Shown piece after piece: positions 17,525-25,991 of a stretch of DNA of 64,000 bases; position 1 is the stretch's first letter; every line of letters begins with the position of its first letter. The DNA is taken from positions 1,364,001-1,428,000 of the forward strand of contig NZ_CP127251.1 of the NCBI RefSeq assembly GCF_030285925.1, given 5' to 3'. The stretch comes from Devosia sp. YIM 151766 (GTDB taxonomy: Bacteria > Pseudomonadota > Alphaproteobacteria > Rhizobiales > Devosiaceae). The notes beneath the pieces are model-generated. The model worked only from the letters and a program-made list of their open reading frames with translations. It was not told the origin of the DNA and made no database searches. Made by a program: the position numbers and the translations under genes.

Positions 17525-18239
17525 GATCCCCCTCCTTGACGCCAGGATTCTTGTCTTCGGCACGCCGCCAGTGCCGAAACTTTGCCGGCACGCCGGCCAC
17601 CACCGAGAATGGCGCCACGTCCGAGGTCACAACGGCCCCGGCACCGACAATGGCGCCCTTGCCGATGGTCACGCCCGGCAGAATCACTGCATTGGTGCCG
17701 ATATCGGCCCAATCGCCGACGACAACCGGTCGGACATGCAGGTCGGTTTCGATGATGGGGCGATCAATGGGGGCGGCCACATGGGCGGAACCAAGCAACT
17801 TGGCACCGGGCCCCCAGCCCACATGCTCGCCGATTACCAGGTCACGTGCGTCAAGGAAGGCCTGCGGACCGATCCAGCTTCCGCGCCCTATGCGGCATTG
17901 TCCGTCAAACCGTCCCTGGATATTGGCCTGTGCGCCGATGAAAACGCCCTCGCCAATTTCGAAGGTATCGACATGCTTGAATGCTGCGCCGCTGCCGACT
18001 TTCAATCCCGGACCGCAGGCGCGGGCGGCGGCGGCGATGATCGCGCTGCGCATCAGCGCGTCCACCATGCCGTCGCCTTGCGCGAAGCGACCGTAAAGTT
18101 CTACCAGGCCTTTTAGCCCATACTCTTCACGCAGGCTGACAATGAGGCCCGCTTCAAAGCCAGCTTCGGCGATACCCGCCTTGCCATGCACGGCGGCGAC
18201 GCGCCGCCCCTGTCGTGCCTCATCAACTGACATGGACAT
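17517..18239 (-). CDS. Left-handed beta-helix acyltransferase
   Basis: This 240-residue protein has hexapeptide repeats from about residue 75 to 215, with isoleucine/valine-led turns such as IGEGVFIGAQANI and IGKGAIVGAGAVV, typical of trimeric acetyltransferases that use acetyl-CoA. The N-terminal 70 residues are helical and not recognised. A SDVAPFSVVAGVPAKF segment near the C terminus is the usual end of the acetyl-CoA site in the serine/virginiamycin/maltose acetyltransferase group. It overlaps both neighbours by a few bases. It is predicted to acetylate an amino or hydroxyl group on a sugar of the polymer; which one is unknown. Confidence 0.82.
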   Translation of the reverse strand: MSMSVDEARQGRRVAAVHGKAGIAEAGFEAGLIVSLREEYGLKGLVELYGRFAQGDGMVDALMRSAIIAAAARACGPGLKVGSGAAFKHVDTFEIGEGVFIGAQANIQGRFDGQCRIGRGSWIGPQAFLDARDLVIGEHVGWGPGAKLLGSAHVAAPIDRPIIETDLHVRPVVVGDWADIGTNAVILPGVTIGKGAIVGAGAVVTSDVAPFSVVAGVPAKFRHWRRAEDKNPGVKEGDHG

Positions 18240-19329
18240 CCCTGGAAACAGCGCTGGCCACTGCGTCGATCTGACTGGGTGTCAACTCGGGATATATTGG
18301 AAGCGAAAGCACTTCCCGGGCGGCCCGTTCGGCCAGGGGAAAGTCGCCGCGCCTATAGCCGAGATCTGCATAGGCGCGCTGGAGATGCACGGGAATCGGA
18401 TAATGCAACCCAGTCTGTACTCCTTCGGCGGCGAGCGCTTCGCGCAGATGTGCCCGGTCCCGCGTCCGAATGGCATAGACGTGATAGACATGGCGGTGCC
18501 CGGGAGCGACGTAAGGCAGTTGGATCGTGCCTATGCCGCCCAACAGACTGTCATAACGAGCGGCATGCTGGCGCCGCTGTTCGGTCCAGGCATCGAGATG
18601 CCGGAGCTTGACGCCGAGCACTGCCCCCTGAACCGCGTCCATGCGATAGTTGAAGCCCTGGGCGATGTGATTGTAGCGCTCTTCCTGGCCCCAATCGCGC
18701 AGGCAACGCGCGGCCTTGCCGACGGCGTCGTTATTGGTCACCAATACGCCACCCTCTCCGCATGCTCCGAGGTTCTTGCCAGGATAGAAGCTGAACGCCC
18801 CGGCAAGACCAAGGCTTCCGGCGCGGCGCTCGTTATACTCGGCGCCATGAGCCTGGCATGCGTCCTCGATAACGACCAGGCCATGCCTGTCGGCCAGCAT
18901 GAGCAGGGGCTCCATATCGGCCATCTGCCCATAAAGATGGACAGGAACGATTGCCTTGGTCGCGGGGGAGATTGCCGCCTCCACCTTGGCCGGATCAATG
19001 TTCATGGTGAGGGGATCGATATCGACCAGGACTGGCCGGGCCCCAGCGTAAAGTATCGCGGCCACCGTGGCGACAAAGGTGAACGGCGTCGTGATGACCT
19101 CGTCCCCGCGGCCGATGCCCGCTGCGAGCAGCGACAGATGCAGGGCACTGGTGCCGCTATTGACGGCAATCGCGTGTTTGGTGCCGCAATAGGCGGCGTA
19201 TTGCTCTTCGAATTTGGCGACTTCCTCGCCAAGGATGTAGCGGCCTGAGCGCAGGACATTGACGACGCTGGCTTCGAGCTCCGCGCCGATCTGCTTGTAT
19301 TGGGCCTGGATGTCGAGGAGGGGTATCAT
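18223..19329 (-). CDS. DegT-family aminotransferase, WbpE/WlbC-like
   Basis: This 368-residue PLP aminotransferase starts MIPLLDIQAQYKQIGAELEA, the N terminus typical of enzymes that aminate C3 of UDP-3-keto-GlcNAc uronic acid. It has the NSGTSALHLSLLA cofactor loop, EDACQAHGA, and Lys185 in SFYPGKNLGACGEGG. The end of the protein has the HVYHVYAIRT and LHYPIPVHLQ blocks of the group. It overlaps the oxidoreductase gene by four bases (ATGA), which supports a joint pathway: oxidation at C3 by the Gfo/Idh/MocA enzyme, then transamination here. The assignment to that pathway is by family resemblance and gene order. Confidence 0.9.
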   Translation of the reverse strand: MIPLLDIQAQYKQIGAELEASVVNVLRSGRYILGEEVAKFEEQYAAYCGTKHAIAVNSGTSALHLSLLAAGIGRGDEVITTPFTFVATVAAILYAGARPVLVDIDPLTMNIDPAKVEAAISPATKAIVPVHLYGQMADMEPLLMLADRHGLVVIEDACQAHGAEYNERRAGSLGLAGAFSFYPGKNLGACGEGGVLVTNNDAVGKAARCLRDWGQEERYNHIAQGFNYRMDAVQGAVLGVKLRHLDAWTEQRRQHAARYDSLLGGIGTIQLPYVAPGHRHVYHVYAIRTRDRAHLREALAAEGVQTGLHYPIPVHLQRAYADLGYRRGDFPLAERAAREVLSLPIYPELTPSQIDAVASAVSRDVHVS

Positions 19330-20363
19330 GCGGGTAGCCGATCATGCTCAAGTTCGACGACGGCACCTTGCAGGCCCAGCGACTTGGTGGCGGCATCGAG
19401 CACGCGAACGACACGCAGCCCGGCATGACCATCGGCAAGAGGTTGGCTTCCCGCTTCGATGCAGGTGAGAAACTCGCGCAATTGGCGCGCGAGGGCCTCG
19501 GTCATGTCCAGTTGGGGAGCGTTCATGTCGCCGGTGCGGTAGCCGACCTGCATCTGGCGGACCTTGTCGCCCCGGCGTGCTGGCAGGCCCGACAGGGTAA
19601 TCCCCTTATCGTACACCTTGATTTTCTCGCTCGGCTCGAGATCGTCATAGACGATCATCTTGTCGCTGCCGCCCACCAGTGTCCGTCTTACCTTGACCGG
19701 GGCGAGCCAGTTGACATGGATATGGGCGATCATCCGGCCGGGGAAATGAAGCGTCAGATAGGCTATGTTTTCCGGTTCCCCCGGCACATGGCTCATGCCG
19801 GTGGCGCTGACGGCCACTGGCTTTTCAGGAAGCAGATAATCCATGATCGAGAGGTCATGCACGGCCAGGTCCCAGATGACGTTCACGTCGTGCTGGAAGA
19901 GACCAAGATTGATGCGGACGGAGTCGTAGTAATAGAGCTGGCCCAGAGAGGACTGGATGATTTCGCGCATCTTGCGCACGGAGCCGGTGTGGATGAAGGT
20001 GTGATCCACCGCAAGAACGAGCCCGCGCCGCGCGGCTTCCTCGACCAGCCGCTCCGCTTCCTCGATGCTGCTGGCGAGCGGCTTTTCGACGAAGACATGC
20101 TTGCCCGCCTTCAGGGCGCGCATGGCCATCGCATAATGGGTGGCGACAGGCGTTGCGATGGCAATCGCATCGACCGAAGGATCATCCAGCAGCTTCTGGT
20201 AGTCCTCGGTGATTTCGACAGACGGATAACGGCGGCGCATCCCCGCCAGCCGCTCGGTCTGAAGATCGCAGACCCAGCGCAGTTTTGCTTCGGGCAAGTC
20301 ATTGAGGTTGCGAACCAGGTTTGGCCCCCAATAGCCGTAGCCCACGACGCCGATACCGATCAT
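19326..20363 (-). CDS. Gfo/Idh/MocA oxidoreductase, WbpB/WlbA-like
   Basis: This 345-residue NAD-dependent oxidoreductase has an N-terminal Rossmann motif GVVGYGYWGPNLVRN and the family EKP motif at residues 93-95. A conserved DLAVHDLSIMDYLL segment supplies the active-site Asp and His. The closest known role is oxidation of the C3 hydroxyl of UDP-GlcNAc uronic acid in UDP-2,3-diacetamido-2,3-dideoxy-glucuronic acid synthesis, as in WbpB/WlbA. It sits between an acetyltransferase and the aminotransferase of that pathway with short overlaps. The UDP-GlcNAc 6-dehydrogenase (WbpA) that makes its substrate was not found in the window. Confidence 0.88.
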   Translation of the reverse strand: MIGIGVVGYGYWGPNLVRNLNDLPEAKLRWVCDLQTERLAGMRRRYPSVEITEDYQKLLDDPSVDAIAIATPVATHYAMAMRALKAGKHVFVEKPLASSIEEAERLVEEAARRGLVLAVDHTFIHTGSVRKMREIIQSSLGQLYYYDSVRINLGLFQHDVNVIWDLAVHDLSIMDYLLPEKPVAVSATGMSHVPGEPENIAYLTLHFPGRMIAHIHVNWLAPVKVRRTLVGGSDKMIVYDDLEPSEKIKVYDKGITLSGLPARRGDKVRQMQVGYRTGDMNAPQLDMTEALARQLREFLTCIEAGSQPLADGHAGLRVVRVLDAATKSLGLQGAVVELEHDRLPA

Positions 20364-20863
20364 GCTATGCCCCCCGCGCTCTGTTGCTGATCCATTTCCC
20401 TTGCGGTGCTGCCCACGATTCTGGCGGGCACGCCGGCTACGATGGCGCCATCGGGAACATCGCGGGTCACCACCGAACCGGCGCCGACCAGCGCGAATGC
20501 GCCAATGGTCACGCCCGGCAGGATGGTTGCATTGCTGCCTATGGACGCTCCCTGGCGCACCCGTGTCGGTTCCAGCGTCCAGTCAGAGGCAGATTGCAAG
20601 CTGCCATCCCTGTTGAGGGCGCGGGGGTAACGGTCATTGGTGAACATGACGCCATGGCCCAGGAAGACACCATCTTCCAGCACCACGCCTTCGCAGATGA
20701 AGCAATGGCTCGACACTTTGCAGCGCGCGCCGATGATGGCACCGCGTTGAATCTCCACGAAGGTGCCTATGCGTGACTCAGCTCCGATGCTGCATCGATA
20801 GAGGTTGATGAGGTCGGGGTGGTAGAGCACCACATCCTTGCCCAAGGCGACATCGGTTATCAT
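20360..20863 (-). CDS. Beta-helix N-acetyltransferase, WbpD/WlbB-like
   Basis: This 167-residue hexapeptide-repeat acetyltransferase has repeats such as IGTFVEIQRGAIIGARC. It also has ICEGVVLEDGVFLGHGVMFT followed by NDRYPRA, a motif of the WbpD/WlbB group that acetylates the C3 amino group of UDP-GlcNAc(3NH2)A. The C-terminal PDGAIVAGVPARIVG fits the same group. The ATG at 20863 was chosen because GGAAGGA lies upstream and the length then matches the family; the longer frame adds 28 residues without similarity. It heads the leftward operon and diverges from the carrier-protein gene. Confidence 0.87.
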   Translation of the reverse strand: MITDVALGKDVVLYHPDLINLYRCSIGAESRIGTFVEIQRGAIIGARCKVSSHCFICEGVVLEDGVFLGHGVMFTNDRYPRALNRDGSLQSASDWTLEPTRVRQGASIGSNATILPGVTIGAFALVGAGSVVTRDVPDGAIVAGVPARIVGSTAREMDQQQSAGGIA

Positions 20864-21077
20864 CGGATCGCGTCCTTCCCGGCCGATTTCCCTGCGGCCA
20901 GTGGGGCCATGCCCCGACCTTGCCGGCGCAAAGACTAGACGCGGCAAACCCGCTTGTTGTTAGCCCTCATGGTCTAGCCGTTTTGGGCGATGGAGTTGGG
21001 GGCAGGGGGGAGCAAAACTTGGCGAGTTACTGGTCGATACGATGCCAGCGCCGCGAATTTGGACAAGGAGAGACAGC

Positions 21078-21353
21078 GTGGGGACGCCCGTACTTGAGGC
21101 CATCAAACATATCGTCGGCGATACCCTGGGTCTGGGCGAGCGCAGCGAACGGCTTACCGCAAGCACCCGGCTCCTCGGACACCTGCCGGAACTGGATTCC
21201 TTTGCTGTCCTGCAACTTGCCATGGCCATCGAGCGCGAATTCGACCTGACCATTCCCGATGAGGATTTTGGCGGCGAGCTTTTCGAAACGATCGGCTCGC
21301 TGGTGGTCTATGTCGAGGCGCACAGGGGCGCGGCATTGCCGGCAACGGCCTGA
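21078..21353 (+). CDS. Acyl carrier protein-like protein
   Basis: This 91-residue carrier protein would bear a 4'-phosphopantetheine arm on Ser41 in the motif ELDSFAVLQL, where Phe replaces the usual Leu after Ser. The pattern of three main helices, an acidic second half (IEREFDLTIPDEDF) and a final helix (SLVVYVEAH) is typical of stand-alone acyl or peptidyl carrier proteins. The start is GTG at 21078 with AAGGAG seven bases upstream. It leads a rightward operon with a GNAT-like protein, an AMP-forming ligase and a PLP decarboxylase, so it probably carries the substrate these enzymes handle. Confidence 0.85.
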   Translation: MGTPVLEAIKHIVGDTLGLGERSERLTASTRLLGHLPELDSFAVLQLAMAIEREFDLTIPDEDFGGELFETIGSLVVYVEAHRGAALPATA

Positions 21354-21355
21354 CC

Positions 21356-22255
21356 GTGCCGGACGTGGCGGAGATATCGGCGGAGACGGACCGGTGCGGG
21401 ATCGTCGCGCTGCATCCCATATTGCCCGCCGACTTTCCGGCCGTCGGCTTGTTTCTGCATCAGAGTCTCAATGCGCGCATTCCCGCGCATCGCTGGGTAG
21501 CGATGATGTCGCCGAGCTGGCAGGTCGACGGGCCGAACCACGGCTTTATGCTTCGCGATGGCGAGCGGATCGTGGGCGTTCAACTGGCCTTTTATTCAAC
21601 ACGCGACAGGCAGGCCGGCACGGTCCGGTTCTGCAACATCGCGGCCTTTTGCGTGCTGCCGGACTATAGGGTGCACAGCCTGAGATTGCTCCGCGCTGTG
21701 CTCGCGCAGCCGGGCTATTGCTTCACGGACCTTTCCCCGAGCGGCATTGTGCAGCCGCTCAATCTCCGGCTGGGTTTTCGCAAGCTGGATACAACCACGG
21801 CGCTCATTCCAAATATGGCCTCGATGCTTTCAATAGGGGGGATGCGGCTGGTCACCGATCACGCCAGCATCGCCGGCCGCCTTGCCGGTTCCGATCTCAG
21901 GATTTTCCGCGATCACCGTTCTGCTGGCGCGGCGGAACATGTGATGCTGGTCGATGTCGACCGCTATTGCTACGTCATCTTCAGGCGAGACCGGCGCAAG
22001 AACCTGCCGTTCTTTGCTACGCTCCTCCACGTGAGCGACCCTGCGCTCTTCCGCAAAGGCCGGGGGCAGCTATTCCGGCATCTCCTGCTCCAGCATGGCA
22101 TTCTATTCACTCTCATGGAACTGCGGCTCGTTCGGGATCGCCCGCTTCTTTCGCGGCTGCTGCCCGGACATCGCCCGAAGATGTTCCGCAGCGCAGACCT
22201 TGGCCCCGAGGCAATCGATTACCTTTATAGCGAACTTACCTGCGTATCGTGGTGA
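21356..22255 (+). CDS. GNAT-like acyltransferase-related protein
   Basis: This 299-residue protein has an N-terminal half that reads like a GNAT acyltransferase core (VGLFLHQSLN, then RDGERIVGVQLAFYSTRD, then RFCNIAAFCVLPDYRVHSL in the acyl-CoA-binding strand-helix region). The C-terminal half (about residues 170-299) is unrecognised but continuous with the core. The start is GTG at 21356, two bases after the carrier-protein stop. Given its place between carrier protein and ligase, it may move the carrier-bound acyl group to an amine on a sugar. This function is a hypothesis; the family match is moderate. Confidence 0.65.
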   Translation: MPDVAEISAETDRCGIVALHPILPADFPAVGLFLHQSLNARIPAHRWVAMMSPSWQVDGPNHGFMLRDGERIVGVQLAFYSTRDRQAGTVRFCNIAAFCVLPDYRVHSLRLLRAVLAQPGYCFTDLSPSGIVQPLNLRLGFRKLDTTTALIPNMASMLSIGGMRLVTDHASIAGRLAGSDLRIFRDHRSAGAAEHVMLVDVDRYCYVIFRRDRRKNLPFFATLLHVSDPALFRKGRGQLFRHLLLQHGILFTLMELRLVRDRPLLSRLLPGHRPKMFRSADLGPEAIDYLYSELTCVSW

Positions 22256-22277
22256 GGCCAGTTAGGAACGAGCCAGG

Positions 22278-23840
22278 ATGAAAACGGGGTTCCATCATCT
22301 GCTGCGCGACATGGCCGCTGAACGGCCGACAAGTCTTGCTCTGACATATGGCAGCGTGTCCCTCGACTATGCCGAACTCTGGAAGCGCACGAGCGAGACG
22401 GGGGCCGTGCTATCAGGCCTCGGCCTCGTCCGGCATGACCGGGTAGCGATCTATCTTGACAAGCGGCCGGAAACGGTAGTCGCCATGTTTGCGACTTCGG
22501 CTGCGGGTGGCATCTTCGTGCCCATCAACCCGCTGCTGCGGGCGCAGCAGGCAGCCCATATTCTTGTCGACAGTGGCGCGAAGGTGCTCGTGACTTCTGC
22601 CGATCGGCTCGCGCTTCTGGCCCCCTGCCTGGAGCCGGCGACAGATCTCCGGCATGTCGTCACTATCGATGAGGCAGACCTGCCCGCCTTTGGCGCCGTC
22701 GAGGTCCACGGCTGGCATGAGGCGAGGGGTAGCGATGCTTTCGTGTCCAATGATCCAATCGATCTCGATCTCGCCGCCATTCTTTATACATCCGGCAGCA
22801 CGGGGCGGCCCAAGGGGGTGGCCCTGAGCCACCGCAATCTTCTCGCCGGCGCGGAGAGCGTCAGCCATTATCTGGGCAATTCCTCGCGCGATGTCATATT
22901 GGCGGCCCTGCCGCTGAGTTTCGACGCCGGATTGAGCCAGCTCACGACTGCCTTCCAGGTGGGCGCTCACGTCATTTTGCTCAACTATGTGCTGCCACAG
23001 GACGTGCCGCGCCTGTGCGCCCGTCACGGCGTGACTGGCATTACGGCAGTGCCGCCACTTTGGATACAACTGGCCGATATCGCCTGGCCGGACGCCGCTC
23101 GTCATACTCTGCGCTATTTCGCCAACACCGGCGGCCGCATGCCAAGACAGCTTCTGGGTCAACTCCGCGCGAAGTTCCCCCAGGCGCGGCCATATCTCAT
23201 GTATGGCCTCACCGAGGCCTTTCGCTCGACTTACCTCGATCCGGCCGAAATCGACCGCCGCCCGGACTCCATCGGCAAGGCCATCCCGAATGTCGAGATC
23301 ATGGTGGTTCGCCCGGATGGCACCCCATGCAGCCCTGGCGAAGAAGGTGAACTGGTGCATCGCGGGGCCCTCGTGGCACAGGGCTACTGGAACGATATAG
23401 CGCGTACGGCAGAGCGTTTCCGCCCCGTCCCCGACCGGCAGCAGCCTTGGCGCGCCGCGGAACTGGCCGTGTTTTCCGGCGATATCGTAAAATGTGACGA
23501 GGAAGGTTACCTCTACTATATCGGCCGCCGCGACGAGATGATCAAGACATCCGGCTATCGTGTTAGCCCAACGGAAATCGAGGAAGCGGCGTTCGAGACG
23601 TGCCTCGTGCATGATGCCGTGGCCTTCGGCCTTGAGGATGAACGCCTCGGACAGCGCGTGGTGTTGGTGGCCAGCCCTGCTGGCTCCGGCCCATTGGATA
23701 CGGTGGCGCTTCTCTCCGGCATGAAGCAGCGCCTGCCGCTTTATATGGTGCCGAGCCAAGTCATCGAGCGCCTCTCCATTCCGCGTTCGCCCAATGGCAA
23801 GTTTGATCGCGTTCTATTGCGCCAGGAGCTTCTTGCATGA
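22278..23840 (+). CDS. AMP-forming acyl-CoA/acyl-ACP ligase, exosortase-A-associated type
   Basis: This 520-residue ANL-superfamily adenylating enzyme would activate a carboxylic acid as acyl-AMP and load it on CoA or on the carrier protein. The P-loop ILYTSGSTGRPKG lies at about 168-180 and MYGLTEAFRS gives motif A5. The hinge block FSGDIVKCDEEGYLYYIGRR is followed by KTSGYRVSPTEIEE, and the catalytic Lys508 lies in SPNGKFDR. The overall sequence resembles the ligase often found with exosortase A loci, although no exosortase is present here. It overlaps the decarboxylase gene by four bases (ATGA). The natural acid, possibly an amino acid, is unknown. Confidence 0.88.
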   Translation: MKTGFHHLLRDMAAERPTSLALTYGSVSLDYAELWKRTSETGAVLSGLGLVRHDRVAIYLDKRPETVVAMFATSAAGGIFVPINPLLRAQQAAHILVDSGAKVLVTSADRLALLAPCLEPATDLRHVVTIDEADLPAFGAVEVHGWHEARGSDAFVSNDPIDLDLAAILYTSGSTGRPKGVALSHRNLLAGAESVSHYLGNSSRDVILAALPLSFDAGLSQLTTAFQVGAHVILLNYVLPQDVPRLCARHGVTGITAVPPLWIQLADIAWPDAARHTLRYFANTGGRMPRQLLGQLRAKFPQARPYLMYGLTEAFRSTYLDPAEIDRRPDSIGKAIPNVEIMVVRPDGTPCSPGEEGELVHRGALVAQGYWNDIARTAERFRPVPDRQQPWRAAELAVFSGDIVKCDEEGYLYYIGRRDEMIKTSGYRVSPTEIEEAAFETCLVHDAVAFGLEDERLGQRVVLVASPAGSGPLDTVALLSGMKQRLPLYMVPSQVIERLSIPRSPNGKFDRVLLRQELLA

Positions 23841-25063
23841 GCATGCATCCCGCCATCGAGAACTTCGCGGTTCGCGACAACTGCCTCTTGGTTGGCGGCA
23901 TACCGGTCGACCGCCTGGCCGAGAGGGTCGGCTCCACTCCGTTCTTTGCCTATGACCGCGCGCTGATTGCCGCGCGCGTTGCTCGTCTGCGCAACATGCT
24001 GCCGCCCATGGTGCGGCTTGCCTATGCGGTCAAGGCCAATCCCATGCCTGCGCTCATCCACCATCTGTCCGGGCTGGTCGACGGCTTCGACGTCGCGTCA
24101 GTCCACGAAATGCATCTGGCGCTCAATGCGGGGACACCTGCTTCGGAAATCAGCTTTGCCGGACCGGGCAAGACTGATGCGGAGCTGTCCTGCGCGGTGG
24201 CGGCGGGCGTGACCATCGAGCTGGAATCGTCGTCTGAGGCCCGGCGCGCCGCTGAAATCGGAACGCGTTTGGGTATTCGCCCTCGCGTGGCCGTTCGGAT
24301 CAATCCCGATTTCGTGGTGCGCGGCTCCGGCATGCGCATGGGTGGCGGAGCACAGCAATTCGGCGTGGACGCCGAACAGGTGCCAGCCCTCGTGACATTT
24401 ATTGGCGAGGCGGGCCTCGATCTGATCGGCTTCCACATCTTTGCCGGCTCACAAAACCTGCAGGCGGAAGTGATTGCAGAGGCGCAGCGCCAGTCGCTGG
24501 AGTTGATCGCGTCCCTGGCGCCGCTTTGTCCCATGCCCATCCGCTATGTCAATCTCGGTGGCGGCTTCGGCATTCCCTATTTCGAACGTGACCGGCCCTT
24601 GGATCTGGCGCATGTGGGCAAAAACCTGGCTGACCTCATCGACACCGTCGCTGCCCGGCAAATGCCCGAGGCGCAAGTCACCGTAGAACTCGGCCGATAT
24701 ATCGTGGGCGAGGCCGGGATCTATGTCAGTCGGGTCATTGATCGGAAGGTTTCGCGCGGCAAGATCTATATCGTCGTCGATGGCGGCATGCATCATCAGC
24801 TCGCGGCCTCGGGTAATCTCGGCCAGGCAATTCGGCGTAACTATCCAATTGCTGTGGGCAACAGGATGGCCGGACCTATGATGGAACGAGTGAATGTGGT
24901 GGGGTGTCTTTGTACGCCTCTCGATCTGCTGGGGGACGACGTTGCCCTCAACGATCCCGGCGTCGGCGACCTTGTCGTACTCTTTCAGTCTGGCGCTTAT
25001 GGACTGACGGCAAGCCCCACGGCTTTTCTGGGGCACCCGGCACCGCGCGAGTGCCTGGTCTAG
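23837..25063 (+). CDS. LysA-like PLP-dependent decarboxylase, exosortase-A-associated type
   Basis: This 408-residue fold-type III PLP enzyme belongs to the diaminopimelate/ornithine decarboxylase family. Lys66 in YAVKANP would form the internal aldimine, and the glycine loop LGGGFGIPYF and VELGRYIVGEAG bind the cofactor phosphate. Cys359 in GCLCTPLD matches the catalytic Cys of the dimer partner site. It is coupled to the ligase and carrier protein. By comparison with the butirosin proteins BtrI, BtrJ and BtrK, it may decarboxylate an aminoacyl group tethered to the carrier rather than free diaminopimelate. That substrate is inferred and not shown. Confidence 0.87.
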   Translation: MSMHPAIENFAVRDNCLLVGGIPVDRLAERVGSTPFFAYDRALIAARVARLRNMLPPMVRLAYAVKANPMPALIHHLSGLVDGFDVASVHEMHLALNAGTPASEISFAGPGKTDAELSCAVAAGVTIELESSSEARRAAEIGTRLGIRPRVAVRINPDFVVRGSGMRMGGGAQQFGVDAEQVPALVTFIGEAGLDLIGFHIFAGSQNLQAEVIAEAQRQSLELIASLAPLCPMPIRYVNLGGGFGIPYFERDRPLDLAHVGKNLADLIDTVAARQMPEAQVTVELGRYIVGEAGIYVSRVIDRKVSRGKIYIVVDGGMHHQLAASGNLGQAIRRNYPIAVGNRMAGPMMERVNVVGCLCTPLDLLGDDVALNDPGVGDLVVLFQSGAYGLTASPTAFLGHPAPRECLV

Positions 25064-25224
25064 TACCTTAGATCAGCATCTACCTCTGAAGCAGTATTTT
25101 TGGCTCATCCAGACATATGGGCTAACTCGAAAGAGCTACGTCTAGTTACCCTCCTTCGGTCAATTGCCAGGTTTCTCCATTCGCCATTAGCCTCGTTGCA
25201 AGACTTTAGGGGTGCTTGGATCAA

Positions 25225-25962
25225 ATGGTCTACATGGACACACATACTGGTCGCGTCTTGCCAGGCCGGCGTGGGCAGGAACGCTTGAGGACCATTGTCT
25301 TCATAACGCCGCCTGGGGTGGTGTCGGCTGCGCTAAAGCAAGCTGCCGAAGATGCCTTTCCCTGGACGATGATCGAAGAGGTGGCGCATGTTGATCAAGC
25401 CATCCGCATATTTCCGAGCACGGTATCCCTGCTGCTCGTACATCCCGATTTCATCGCCGATGTCGAGCGATGTGCCTCCGACCTATTCCGCTATCATCCC
25501 ATGGCCATGACGGCGGTGCTGGACAACGAACTGCATGCCGAGCGGGAATTGGCGATACGCCTGGTGACTTCCACGCTCGTCCGCAGCGTTTTTCCAGTCC
25601 AGGTGCGTCACGATATCTCGCTGTCAATTCTCGGGCTTTTGCTGCAGGGCATTGAGTACTTCCCCCGGGCACTGCTCGGGGCGGCTATTGAAAAACCGGC
25701 GGAAGTCTTGCCGTCCGTGTCAGAGCCGGAAGAAGTTCAGCCCGTCCCGCCGCATCTGCGGGTTCTGACCAAGCGCGAAATGCAGGTTCTGGAAATGGTT
25801 CAGCGGGGCCTGCAAAACAAGTCCATCGCCAACGATCTCAATCTTTCAGGACATACGGTCAAAATTCACCTCCATAACATCATCAGCAAGTTGGGCGCGC
25901 GAAATCGGACCGAGGCTGCAGCCATCTATCGCAACGTCGCTCCAGGGAACGCCGTCCACTGA
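25225..25962 (+). CDS. LuxR-type transcriptional regulator with degenerate receiver-like N terminus
   Basis: This 245-residue protein has a C-terminal LuxR/NarL helix-turn-helix (about 175-235) with LTKREMQVLEMVQRGLQNKS and HTVKIHLHNIISKLGARNR, the two DNA-binding helices. The first 125 residues look like a receiver-domain remnant (TIVFITPPGVVSAALKQA), but no phospho-accepting Asp is visible at the expected strand end (LLLVHPDF). Activation by something other than phosphorylation is therefore likely. The start is uncertain: ATG at 25225, TTG at 25216 or ATG at 25234 are possible, with AGGGG at 25208-25212. It sits between the acyl cassette and rfbDC and is a good candidate regulator of the locus. 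Confidence 0.8.
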   Translation: MVYMDTHTGRVLPGRRGQERLRTIVFITPPGVVSAALKQAAEDAFPWTMIEEVAHVDQAIRIFPSTVSLLLVHPDFIADVERCASDLFRYHPMAMTAVLDNELHAERELAIRLVTSTLVRSVFPVQVRHDISLSILGLLLQGIEYFPRALLGAAIEKPAEVLPSVSEPEEVQPVPPHLRVLTKREMQVLEMVQRGLQNKSIANDLNLSGHTVKIHLHNIISKLGARNRTEAAAIYRNVAPGNAVH

Positions 25963-25991
25963 ACTGTCGGCCGATCAGCGGAGACCACGCG

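Noticed and set aside
19344..20390. 348-codon open frame on the plus strand
   Set aside because: It is antisense to the Gfo/Idh/MocA oxidoreductase gene, whose motifs are clear.
22413..23759. 448-codon open frame on the minus strand
   Set aside because: It is antisense to the acyl ligase gene, which has all adenylation motifs.
21078..25063. Complete exosortase A/PEP-CTERM system
   Set aside because: The ligase and decarboxylase resemble exosortase-linked types, but no exosortase gene and no PEP-CTERM protein were found in the window.
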